33,832 nucleotides of DNA from an uncultured Chloroflexota bacterium (lineage in GTDB: Bacteria; Chloroflexota; UBA11872; UBA12225): NCBI GenBank assembly GCA_902805635.1, contig CADCTC010000193.1:1-33832 (forward strand), written 5' to 3'. The notes under the pieces were generated by a model that was given only the letters and a program-made list of their open reading frames with translations, ran no database searches and was not told the DNA's origin. Shown in pieces: positions 15,444 to 22,604 of this stretch (positions are counted from its first letter, which is position 1; each line of letters begins with the position of its first letter). Both the position numbers and the translations under genes were made by a program.

Positions 15444-16819
15444 CGCCGCTTCTTCTTCTCGTCTTCGTCGGGTTTACGTGGCCGGAAACGCAGCCGCACC
15501 GCCGTGCCTTTGAACCCGTACGCCGTGCGCAGCGTGTTCTCCAGAAAGCGCTCGTACGCGAAGTGCACCAGGTCGGGGTCGTTGACGAAGAAGATGAACG
15601 TGGGCGGCTCCACCGCCGCCTGGGTGGCGTAATAGACCTTCAGCTGGCGGCCCTTGTGCGTCTGCGGCGGGTGCTCCGCCACGGCGCGCGCCACCACATC
15701 GTTGAGCTGCCCGGTGGGGATGCGTTTCTGGCGCTCCAGCTCCACCGCGATCGCCTCGTCCAGCACGCGGTGCACCCGCTGCCCCGTCAGCGCCGAGATG
15801 AACACCGTCGGGATCCAGCGCATGAAGTTGAACTCGCGTCCAATCTCCTCGAGGTAGCCCTGCATGGTGTGGGTGTCCTTCTCCACCAGGTCCCACTTGT
15901 TGACCACCAGCACCGCCCCCTTGCCCTCGCGCTCGATGTCCCCCGCGATGTGCAGGTCCTGCGCCGTCACCATCTGGGTGGCGTCCACCAGGATCAGCGC
16001 GATGTCGGCGCGCTCGATGTTCCACTCGGCGCGCAGCACGCTGTACTTCTCGATACCCGGCTCTATCCGGCCGCGTCGCCGGATTCCTGCCGTGTCGATC
16101 ACCACCAGCTTGCGCCCGGCATACTCGATCTCAGTGTCGATCGCGTCGCGGGTCGTGCCGGGGATGTCGCTCACCACCACGCGTTCCTGCCCCAGCAGCT
16201 TGTTGAGCAGGCTGGACTTCCCGACGTTGGGGCGTCCCACGATGGTGATCCGCAGCCGGTCGTCGTCTTCGCCGCTGTACATGGGCAGCTCAGGCAGGCG
16301 CTCTAGGATCACGTCCAGCAGGTCGCCGGAGTTCGACCCGTGCACTGCCGACACCGCGACGACATCTTCGAAACCCAGCGCGTAGAACTCGTTCGCCGCT
16401 TCACGACGCGCGGCGTTGTCTGCCTTGCCCGCCACCACGATCACCGGGCGGCGCGTGCGCCCCTTGCCACCGAGCGCCCCTTCGCGCAGCAGCTGCGCCA
16501 CCACCTCGTCGGCGGCGGTGATCCCATCTGTCGTGTCCACGGCGAACAGGATCATGTCCGCCTCTTCCACCGCCACACGCACCTGGTTAGCCACCGACGT
16601 CAGCATGTCGCTCGACGGGTCGGCCTCCAGTCCACCGGTGTCGATCAGCGTGAAGACGCGCCCCGACCACTCCACCTCGCCATATAGCCGGTCACGCGTC
16701 GTGCCCGGCATATCCTCCACGATCGCGCGGCGCTCGCCGGTCAGGCGGTTGAACAGCGTGGACTTCCCCACATTCGGGCGGCCAACAATGGCGACGACTT
16801 GCTTACGTGGCTCAGGCAT
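15440..16819 (-). CDS. der: Ribosome biogenesis GTPase Der (EngA)
   Basis: Tandem-domain GTPase needed for maturation of the 50S subunit, 459 residues from ATG 16819. That start gives the classical N-terminus; the frame is open 35 codons further up but that lies inside the DUF512 gene. First G domain: GRPNVGKS (13-20), DTGG (60-63). Second: GRPNVGKS (195-202), DTAG (242-245), NKWD (307-310). The KH-like C-terminal domain follows and ends in a basic tail (RPRKPDEDEKKKRR). Oddly, the guanine-recognition motif of the first G domain reads AGKAD (130-134) where NKxD is expected. It is 16 bp downstream of the DUF512 gene and probably cotranscribed with it. Confidence 0.96.
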   Translation of the reverse strand: MPEPRKQVVAIVGRPNVGKSTLFNRLTGERRAIVEDMPGTTRDRLYGEVEWSGRVFTLIDTGGLEADPSSDMLTSVANQVRVAVEEADMILFAVDTTDGITAADEVVAQLLREGALGGKGRTRRPVIVVAGKADNAARREAANEFYALGFEDVVAVSAVHGSNSGDLLDVILERLPELPMYSGEDDDRLRITIVGRPNVGKSSLLNKLLGQERVVVSDIPGTTRDAIDTEIEYAGRKLVVIDTAGIRRRGRIEPGIEKYSVLRAEWNIERADIALILVDATQMVTAQDLHIAGDIEREGKGAVLVVNKWDLVEKDTHTMQGYLEEIGREFNFMRWIPTVFISALTGQRVHRVLDEAIAVELERQKRIPTGQLNDVVARAVAEHPPQTHKGRQLKVYYATQAAVEPPTFIFFVNDPDLVHFAYERFLENTLRTAYGFKGTAVRLRFRPRKPDEDEKKKRR

Positions 16820-16835
16820 AAAAGGGTTCCGCAGC

Positions 16836-18248
16836 TCAGGCGGCCAGCGCACCGGCCTGCGACCGGATGGCGTCCGCCACTTCACGAATCGTGCCTGCCA
16901 CCACCACCGTGGCAGGCGTCTCACGCCGCAGCTCGTCCAGCGTTATGCCGTCCAGGAACACACGGGCGTCATAGTCCAGCGCGGCACGCGGCACGAACAG
17001 AAGCTCGCCCGGCCGAGCATCCGCGGTCGCGGCCAAGATATCCCGCGCCGTGAGCAGCCCGGACACCGTCACCACCGGGCCAAAGAACGTGTTCTGCACG
17101 GTTGCCGCGCGTGCGCGCAGGTTGGGCACGGCGCACATCTCCACCGCGATCTGGTCGAACGTCGGCGCGATTAGCGAAGCGCACGCCAGGATGATCGAAA
17201 CTGGCCGAGGCAGCCCGCCGGCCATCTCGCGCTTGGCGCGCCGCCAGTCGTCCAGCAGCGAGCGCACCATGCCAATGCCGTTCTCGAGCTGCACGAACCC
17301 GTCGTACTTGAGCGCGCCCGGCACCGGCAGACCCGCTGTGAGGTAGACCTCGTCAGACAGGTACAGCCAGGTGTGGCCAAAGTCTTTCTCGAAGCGCCGC
17401 TGCAGTGGGCGCGCCCACTTGGCCAGCGCATGCGCCTCTTCGCGCGAGATCAGGCGCAGCTGTGGCGCGCTGGCGGTGCGCTGCTCCAACCCCTGGCGGT
17501 GCACCGGGTCCAGGTCGGTCCGCGCCAGCTGCTCCTCCAAGCGCCGGCGCAGCCCCTCCTGCCGGTCGAAGCGCTGCTGCGTCAACCCCACCGGCACCAC
17601 CGCCAGCGACTGCACCGTCGGCCAGCGCGCCGCCAGGTCGTCCACCGTCTTCTGCAAGATGGCACCGTCATTGTAGCCAGGCGTCAGCACCACCTGCGTG
17701 TGGACTTTGATGCCCCACGAAGCCAGGCGGTCCAGCTGCTCCAGGATGTCGGGCGCGGTGGGGTTGCCCAATAGGCGCCGCCGCGCCTGGAGATCGGTGG
17801 CGTGTACCGAGACGTACAGCGGCGACAGGTGCTGGTCGTGCACCTTTTGCCAGTCGTCGTCCGTGAGGTTGGTCAGCGTGACGAAGTTCGCCGCCAGGAA
17901 CGAGTACCGGAAGTCGTCGTCCTTGATATACAGCGTGCGGCGCATGCGTGCGGGCGACTGATCCACAAAGCAGAAGACGCAGCGGTTGTTACAGATTCGG
18001 ATGCCATCGGCGGTCGGCTGCGTGAACTCCAGCCCCAGCCCCTCCGGCCCCACATCCACGCCTTCTTCGGCCACCTTGTCGCCGCCGGGGGTCTGCCAGA
18101 CCAGCTCCACCGTATCCGCAGAGGCATAGAAGTGGACGTCGATCACGTCGCCGACCGAGCGCCCGTCGATAGACACCAGCGCGTCGCCCGGCCTGAGGCC
18201 GACCTGTTCCGCGACGCTTCCGGGCGCCACCTCCTTAATGGTGAGCAT
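16836..18248 (-). CDS. PDZ / radical SAM-like DUF512 protein
   Basis: Conserved protein of 470 residues, found next to der in many bacteria, with no established function. Domains in order: PDZ-like fold (residues 1-70, VAPGSVAEQVGLRPGDALVS), an iron-sulfur motif CX3CX2C made by Cys86, Cys90 and Cys93 (RICNNRCVFCFVDQ) as in radical SAM enzymes, a barrel-like centre with VSVHATDLQARRRLLGN and VVLTPGYNDG, and the C-terminal DUF512 part (from about residue 280). ATG 18248 is the start. The three cysteines are intact, so an iron-sulfur cluster and SAM chemistry are plausible. Its tight linkage to der suggests a link to ribosome or RNA maturation, but this is only inference from gene order. Confidence 0.9.
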   Translation of the reverse strand: MLTIKEVAPGSVAEQVGLRPGDALVSIDGRSVGDVIDVHFYASADTVELVWQTPGGDKVAEEGVDVGPEGLGLEFTQPTADGIRICNNRCVFCFVDQSPARMRRTLYIKDDDFRYSFLAANFVTLTNLTDDDWQKVHDQHLSPLYVSVHATDLQARRRLLGNPTAPDILEQLDRLASWGIKVHTQVVLTPGYNDGAILQKTVDDLAARWPTVQSLAVVPVGLTQQRFDRQEGLRRRLEEQLARTDLDPVHRQGLEQRTASAPQLRLISREEAHALAKWARPLQRRFEKDFGHTWLYLSDEVYLTAGLPVPGALKYDGFVQLENGIGMVRSLLDDWRRAKREMAGGLPRPVSIILACASLIAPTFDQIAVEMCAVPNLRARAATVQNTFFGPVVTVSGLLTARDILAATADARPGELLFVPRAALDYDARVFLDGITLDELRRETPATVVVAGTIREVADAIRSQAGALAA

Positions 18249-18297
18249 GCCAGGAGAGTCTAACAGCGTCTCTGGCTGCTTCCTGGCGAAGGCGCTC

Positions 18298-19014
18298 TCA
18301 ACCGTAGATGCCGCGGTACTGCTCCGGCAGCAGCGCGGCGATGCGCTTCATGATCGTGTCGGCCACCTGCTGGTGGTTGGGGCGCGGGCCGTACTCGGCC
18401 GCGGCAACCGCCATCGGGTCAAACGGCTCGCCTCCCCGCATGAGGATCTTTGGCCGCGCCTGCTTGAAGACGTGCTCGGTCCCCGTGATCGCCACGGGCC
18501 ACACCGGCGCCCGCGACCGCTGCGCAAGCAACGCCACACCCGGCTGCGCCTGTAGGAGTCCCTTGCCGTGGCTGCGGTGTCCTTCCGGAAAGACGCCGAC
18601 CATGCGCTCGCCCATGAGAAACGCAAGCGAGTCTCGCACTGCCTGGCGGTCCGCCTCGCCACGGCGTACGAACACGGTGCCGTAGGTGTAGGCGATCCAG
18701 CCGAAGAATGGCCACCGCCGCACCTCGGACTTGGAGAAGTAGATCGTATTGCGCGGCGCCCAGGCGCCGATGAACGGGATGTCTACGTAACTCAGGTGAT
18801 TGGACGCCATGATCACCGGCCCGCGGTGGGGACACGAGTGCGCCCCCACCACCGTCACGTCGGCCAGCGAGTGCAGCACCGCCCGCACCAGCATCTGAGA
18901 CGCCACGTACACCGGATGGCCGTCCCGCAGCGCCGGCAGACTCGGCGGCGGAGTGGCTCCCTTACCGCTACTGGCCGGCAGATCGGGCGTCTCAGGTCCG
19001 GTCCGGCCGGTCAT
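18298..19014 (-). CDS. plsC: 1-acyl-sn-glycerol-3-phosphate acyltransferase (PlsC family)
   Basis: Membrane-associated acyltransferase, 238 residues, adding the second acyl chain to lysophosphatidic acid to make phosphatidic acid for phospholipid synthesis. The catalytic HX4D motif is NHLSYVD (His73, Asp78), the glycerol-phosphate binding block includes FVRRGEADRQ (115-124), and the third block FPEGHRSHGKG starts at 142. A proline-rich N-terminus of about 35 residues precedes the domain. ATG 19014 overlaps the cmk stop by 4 bp (ATGA), so the two are translationally coupled. Order rluB-cmk-plsC is common in Gram-positive and Chloroflexota genomes. Family is secure, exact acceptor likely but not proven. 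Confidence 0.92.
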   Translation of the reverse strand: MTGRTGPETPDLPASSGKGATPPPSLPALRDGHPVYVASQMLVRAVLHSLADVTVVGAHSCPHRGPVIMASNHLSYVDIPFIGAWAPRNTIYFSKSEVRRWPFFGWIAYTYGTVFVRRGEADRQAVRDSLAFLMGERMVGVFPEGHRSHGKGLLQAQPGVALLAQRSRAPVWPVAITGTEHVFKQARPKILMRGGEPFDPMAVAAAEYGPRPNHQQVADTIMKRIAALLPEQYRGIYG

Positions 19015-19706
19015 CGCGTCGCTACCTCACTCAGTGCCAGGTGCTGCAGAACCTGATCGATCTCCTCATCTACCGTCAGGTGGTCCGAGTCCAGGATGAT
19101 CGCGTCCGGCGCAGGCCGCAGCGGCGCGATCGCGCGCCCGGAGTCGAGCTCGTCGCGGCGGCGCATCTCGGCCAGGATCTGATCGTACTCGGCCTGCAGG
19201 CTGCGCTCTAGCTGCTCTCGATAGCGGCGCCGGGCACGCTCCTCGCCGGTGGCGGTCAAATAGACCTTGAGGTCGGCGCCGGGCAGCACCACCGTGCCGA
19301 TGTCGCGTCCGACCATCACCATAGCCCCTCCGCCGGCGATCTGCCGCAGCCACTCCGTCATGGCACGCCGCACACCGGGGTGCGCCGCCACCACGGAGAC
19401 GTTGTGGTCCACGGCTGGCGTGCGGAGCGACCACGTGGCGTCTTGGCCATCCACCAGCACCGTGTACTGCCGGCCGTCACCGGCGGTTGGGCGGACCACT
19501 TCGATCCGAGCCGACTCGGCCAGCCGCACCAGCTCCATCTCGTCACGGACATCCACGCCCCGCTCCAGCGCCAGCCACGTCAACGCCCGGTACACCACGC
19601 CACTGTCGAAGTAGGTGTACCCGAGCCGCTCCGCCAGCGCGGCACCCAGCGTGGACTTCCCCGACGCCGCAGGGCCGTCGATGGCGATCGTCAGCGCGCG
19701 GTTCAC
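19011..19706 (-). CDS. cmk: Cytidylate kinase
   Basis: Phosphorylates CMP and dCMP with ATP in pyrimidine nucleotide metabolism. From GTG 19706 the protein is 231 residues, the normal length. It carries the P-loop GPAASGKS (11-18), YFDSGVVYRALTW (NMP-binding region), MVGRDIGTVVLPGADLKVYL and the lid-region arginines in RARRRYREQL. GTG 19706 is chosen over an upstream in-frame ATG because it is preceded by AGAAGGCGG, yields the standard N-terminus and overlaps the rluB stop by 4 bp (GTGA). At its 3' end it overlaps plsC by 4 bp as well, so rluB-cmk-plsC behave as one coupled unit. Confidence 0.95.
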   Translation of the reverse strand: MNRALTIAIDGPAASGKSTLGAALAERLGYTYFDSGVVYRALTWLALERGVDVRDEMELVRLAESARIEVVRPTAGDGRQYTVLVDGQDATWSLRTPAVDHNVSVVAAHPGVRRAMTEWLRQIAGGGAMVMVGRDIGTVVLPGADLKVYLTATGEERARRRYREQLERSLQAEYDQILAEMRRRDELDSGRAIAPLRPAPDAIILDSDHLTVDEEIDQVLQHLALSEVATR

Positions 19707-20515
19707 GTCCGCCGCCTTCTGACGGCAACCTGCCGGGGCCGCCGCACACCCGTCGGGCGCGGCAGCTCGCTGGACGGCACCTCGCCTCCCGCCGTGACGG
19801 CGATCTCGCCGTGGGTCAGGTGGCGCCACTCACCCGGACGCAGGTCGCCCAGGCGCACGGCGCCCACCCGTACCCGCACCAGGCGCAGCACCTCGTGCCC
19901 TACCACATCCAGCATGCGCCGGATCTGCCGGTTGCGCCCTTCGTGGAGTACCAGGCGCAGCAGCGACCGGCCGGGCACCTGCCCCTCTAGCTCCACCTCA
20001 GCTCCCGTAGACCACTCTCCCGGCGCCAGCTCCAGTGGCATGCGTAGTCTCGCCAGCGTCGCGGGCGACGGCCGTCCCACCACGTCAACCAGGTATTCCT
20101 TAGTGGAGGCATACCGCGGATGCGCCACGCGCTGCGCCCATTCGCCGTCGGTCGTCAGAAGGAGCAGCCCTTCGCTACTGAAATCCAACCGTCCGACGGT
20201 GATTAGCCCAGGCGTCGGGGGGACCAGCTCCATCACCGTGCGACGGCCCTCCGGGTCGTGCGCCGTGGTCACGTAGCCGGCCGGCTTGTTCAGCGCCAGG
20301 TAGAACTGCTCCTCCGCCAGGCTCACGCGGCGGCCATCCACGGTCACGTCGTCGCGCTCGGGATCCACGCGCGTGCCCAGCTCAGACACCACCCGACCGT
20401 TCACCTGCACCCTGCCGGCGGCGATCATCTCTTCCGCGTGACGGCGCGAAGCCACACCCGCGCGCGAGAGCACCTTCTGGAGGCGTACATCCTCTCTGGT
20501 ATTGTTCGGGCGCAC
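19703..20515 (-). CDS. rluB: 23S rRNA pseudouridine synthase, RsuA/RluB family
   Basis: Isomerises a uridine in large-subunit rRNA to pseudouridine. From GTG 20515 it is 270 residues. An S4 RNA-binding domain (VRLQKVLSRAGVASRRHAEE, residues 10-29) leads to the catalytic domain with NKPAGYVTT and the active-site Asp111 in GRLDFSSEGLLLLT, then GRNRQIRRMLD. The tail is basic and proline-rich. ATG 20533 would add six residues (276 in all) but its codon overlaps the start codon of the divergent galU-like gene in the palindrome CCATGG, so GTG 20515 is preferred. Which RNA position it modifies cannot be told from sequence; RluB is likely because cmk follows. Divergent neighbour leaves almost no space for a promoter. 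Confidence 0.88.
   Translation of the reverse strand: MRPNNTREDVRLQKVLSRAGVASRRHAEEMIAAGRVQVNGRVVSELGTRVDPERDDVTVDGRRVSLAEEQFYLALNKPAGYVTTAHDPEGRRTVMELVPPTPGLITVGRLDFSSEGLLLLTTDGEWAQRVAHPRYASTKEYLVDVVGRPSPATLARLRMPLELAPGEWSTGAEVELEGQVPGRSLLRLVLHEGRNRQIRRMLDVVGHEVLRLVRVRVGAVRLGDLRPGEWRHLTHGEIAVTAGGEVPSSELPRPTGVRRPRQVAVRRRRT
20497..20505 (+). promoter_or_regulatory. Candidate extended -10 promoter for the galU-like operon
   Basis: TGGTATTGT combines the TG of an extended -10 with TATTGT (4/6 to consensus). Only a poor -35 (CTGGAG, 17 bp upstream) is seen. A start near 20512 would give a leader of about 20 bases containing AAGGGG (20519-20524) before ATG 20532. It lies inside the first codons of rluB on the other strand. 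Confidence 0.35.
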
Positions 20516-20524
20516 CGAAGGGGA

Positions 20525-20533
20525 CGATACCAT
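20525..20533 (-). promoter_or_regulatory. Candidate extended -10 promoter for rluB
   Basis: On the minus strand the bases TGGTATCGT (reading 20533 down to 20525) look like an extended -10 and nearly copy the TGGTATTGT proposed for the opposite gene. Transcription would begin near 20518, only about three bases before GTG 20515, giving a nearly leaderless message, in line with the absence of any Shine-Dalgarno site. No -35 is visible. Weak evidence. Confidence 0.25.
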
Positions 20534-21464
20534 GGCATCCGCTGGCGACCAGGACCGCCCGACGAGCCCGATCAGCCCGTCCAGCCCGACGAGCAGCGCC
20601 ATCCGCAAGGCGGGCACGCGCCTGCTGCCGGCCACCAAGGCACAGCCCAAGGAGATGCTGCCGGTCGGCCGCAAGCCGACCGTGCAATACGTGGTGGAGG
20701 AGCTGGCCCAGGCCGGCATCACCCAGGTGTTGTTCGTCACCGGCCGCAAGAAGACCTCCATCGAAGACCACTTCGACCGCGATCCCGAGCTGGAGCGGCG
20801 CCTCGCCGAGTCCAACGACGAGCAGCGCCAGGACCTGATCACGTCCCGCGGTGTTTCCTTCTTTTACACCCGCCAAAGCGTCCAGGCAGGCAACGCCGAC
20901 GCTGTACGACAGGCCCAGGAGTTCGTCGGCGACGAGCCGTTCGTGGTCGCCTTTGGCGACACGATCATCAAGAGTGAAGGCCGCCAGTCGCTGCTGCAGC
21001 GCATGATCCACACCCACCAGCGCGCCGGCGCCGCGTGCACGCTCGCCGTGGAGGAGGTCCCGGCGGATGAAGCGTTCCGCTACGGCGTTGTCGGGCCGGT
21101 GGCAGACGCCGACTTGTCTGCCGACGCCTTCCGCCTGGCTGAACTGGTGGAGAAGCCGGACAAAGGTACGGCGCCGAGCAACCTTGCCATCGCTCCACGT
21201 TATGTATTCGACAGGTCGATCTTTGGAGCCATCGACGCCACACTGCCCGGGCGGAGCGGGGAGCTGTGGCTGACCGACTCCATCGAGATCCTGGTCAAGC
21301 AGGGGCTGGCCGTGCAGGCCACGCGGCTGCGCGATGGCGAACGGCGGTATGACATCGGCACGTTCGAGACCTACTTCAAGGCATTCATCGACTTCGCCCT
21401 GAGCGACGACCGCTACGGCTACATGATCCGCCAGTACCTTATTTGGAAGGCCGACCAGATCTAA
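20532..21464 (+). CDS. GalU-like sugar-1-phosphate nucleotidyltransferase with altered N-terminus
   Basis: Member of the UTP-glucose-1-phosphate uridylyltransferase family, 310 residues from ATG 20532 (AAGGGG 8 bases upstream). It would couple a sugar 1-phosphate to UTP or dTTP. Recognisable blocks are GTRLLPATKAQPKEMLPVGR (28-47), VQYVVEELAQAGI, FVGDEPFVVAFGD, VEKPDKGTAPSNLAIAPRYVF and YDIGTFETYFKAF. Odd points: the first beta strand and glycine-rich loop that normally precede GTR (family form VIPAAGxGTR) are missing, the frame reads IRKAGTR directly; the GLGHA/GLGDA motif is GNADA; and residues 9-21 are a (Pro-X-Ser) run made by a 9-bp tandem repeat. The next gene is a GHMP kinase overlapping at TAATG. 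Family is clear; full activity is doubtful and substrate unproven. Confidence 0.85.
   Translation: MASAGDQDRPTSPISPSSPTSSAIRKAGTRLLPATKAQPKEMLPVGRKPTVQYVVEELAQAGITQVLFVTGRKKTSIEDHFDRDPELERRLAESNDEQRQDLITSRGVSFFYTRQSVQAGNADAVRQAQEFVGDEPFVVAFGDTIIKSEGRQSLLQRMIHTHQRAGAACTLAVEEVPADEAFRYGVVGPVADADLSADAFRLAELVEKPDKGTAPSNLAIAPRYVFDRSIFGAIDATLPGRSGELWLTDSIEILVKQGLAVQATRLRDGERRYDIGTFETYFKAFIDFALSDDRYGYMIRQYLIWKADQI
20558..20593 (+). repeat. Four-copy 9-bp tandem repeat inside the galU-like gene
   Basis: Four consecutive 9-mers begin with CCCG: CCCGACGAG, CCCGATCAG, CCCGTCCAG and CCCGACGAG again. In frame they encode Pro-Thr-Ser, Pro-Ile-Ser, Pro-Ser-Ser, Pro-Thr-Ser. The first and last copies are identical. 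The run sits where the N-terminal strand of the nucleotidyltransferase would be expected. Confidence 0.75.
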
Positions 21465-22600
21465 TGGCGAACGGCAGCGCGCGGCAGAACGGTGGCGACG
21501 GCGCCGGCCGGGGTGGGCGGCGTGGCGGCCGCCGCGCCAGCAGCGTGAGCGGCGCCGGCAGCGCCGGGCAGCGCCTGGTCGTCTCCGCTCCCGGACGCTG
21601 CGGCATCATCGGCAACCCCACCGACATGTACGGCGGCAGCGTCATCTCGTGCTCCACGCAGGAACGTGCGTTCGTCAGCGTCGAGCCAAGCGACGGGTTG
21701 ACGCTCGAGTCGGACCAAGGCGAGTGCCAGGTACACCTTCGATCCGACCTGCAGCTCAAGGGTGACCACTGCGATATCTTGCGCGCCGTTATCGCGCACC
21801 AGCGCTACTACCGCCTAAAGGCACATGTGCGCTGCTGGAGCGAGCTGCCCTTCGCGTCCGGCCTCTCAGGCTCCACCGCGATGGTGGCCGCCGCGCTGCG
21901 CGCCGTCACGGCGTTTCAGGGCATCGAATACGGCCGACACCACTTTGCCGAATTGGCGCGGTCCATAGAGCTCAACTACATGGGCGTGGTCTGCGGCTAC
22001 CAGGACCAGTACATGGCCACGTTTGGTGGCTTCAATTACATGGACTTCCGGGACAAGGAGTTCTACCGGGAGGTGATGAGCGAGCCGTTCGCCACGGTCG
22101 AATCGCTCACGCAGCACGTGGACGAGCTGCCATTCATCCTCGCCAACACCGGCGTGGCGCACCACTCCGGCGCCGTCCACAAGCCCATCCGTGAGCGGTG
22201 GCTGGAGGGTGATCGGGAAGTGGTGGACGCGTACGTCCAGATCGCCAAACTGGCGCGTGAGGGCAAGAAGGCGCTGCTGACGCGCAACTGGAAGCTGCTG
22301 GGCGAGCTGATGAACGAGAACCACGACATCCAGCGTAAGTTGGGTGGCTCCGGTCCGGAGAACGAGCGCTTGATTGGCGCGGCGCTGGACGCCGGCGCCT
22401 ACGGCGCCAAGCTGGCCGGCGCCGGTCAGGGCGGCACCATCATCGCCCTCCACCCCGACCCGCGCACGCTGGAACCGGCCCTGCTTGCCGCCGGCACGCG
22501 CCGCTTCCTCCATCCCGCACCCAACGATGGCGTGCGGATCGACGAACACGCGTCCGCAGTGCCACTCCCGCCAGTCGCGACCACCGCGGGCGTGGGGTGA
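21464..22600 (+). CDS. GHMP-family sugar kinase, glucuronokinase-like
   Basis: Cytoplasmic ATP-dependent small-molecule kinase, 378 residues. ATG 21464 shares a base with the upstream stop (TAATG), so it is coupled to the galU-like gene. The first 35 residues are a Gly/Arg/Ser-rich tail. GHMP motifs follow: SAPGRCGIIGNPTDMYGG (GNPTD at 50-54), the phosphate loop PFASGLSGSTAM (GLSGSTA 133-139) and motif 3 GAKLAGAGQGGTIIAL near the C-terminus. The GNPTD and GLSGSTA forms resemble plant glucuronokinase and heptose kinases more than galactokinase. A kinase producing a sugar 1-phosphate next to a nucleotidyltransferase suggests a two-step salvage to a nucleotide sugar. Substrate is inferred, not shown. 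Confidence 0.85.
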   Translation: MANGSARQNGGDGAGRGGRRGGRRASSVSGAGSAGQRLVVSAPGRCGIIGNPTDMYGGSVISCSTQERAFVSVEPSDGLTLESDQGECQVHLRSDLQLKGDHCDILRAVIAHQRYYRLKAHVRCWSELPFASGLSGSTAMVAAALRAVTAFQGIEYGRHHFAELARSIELNYMGVVCGYQDQYMATFGGFNYMDFRDKEFYREVMSEPFATVESLTQHVDELPFILANTGVAHHSGAVHKPIRERWLEGDREVVDAYVQIAKLAREGKKALLTRNWKLLGELMNENHDIQRKLGGSGPENERLIGAALDAGAYGAKLAGAGQGGTIIALHPDPRTLEPALLAAGTRRFLHPAPNDGVRIDEHASAVPLPPVATTAGVG

Positions 22601-22604
22601 GGAC

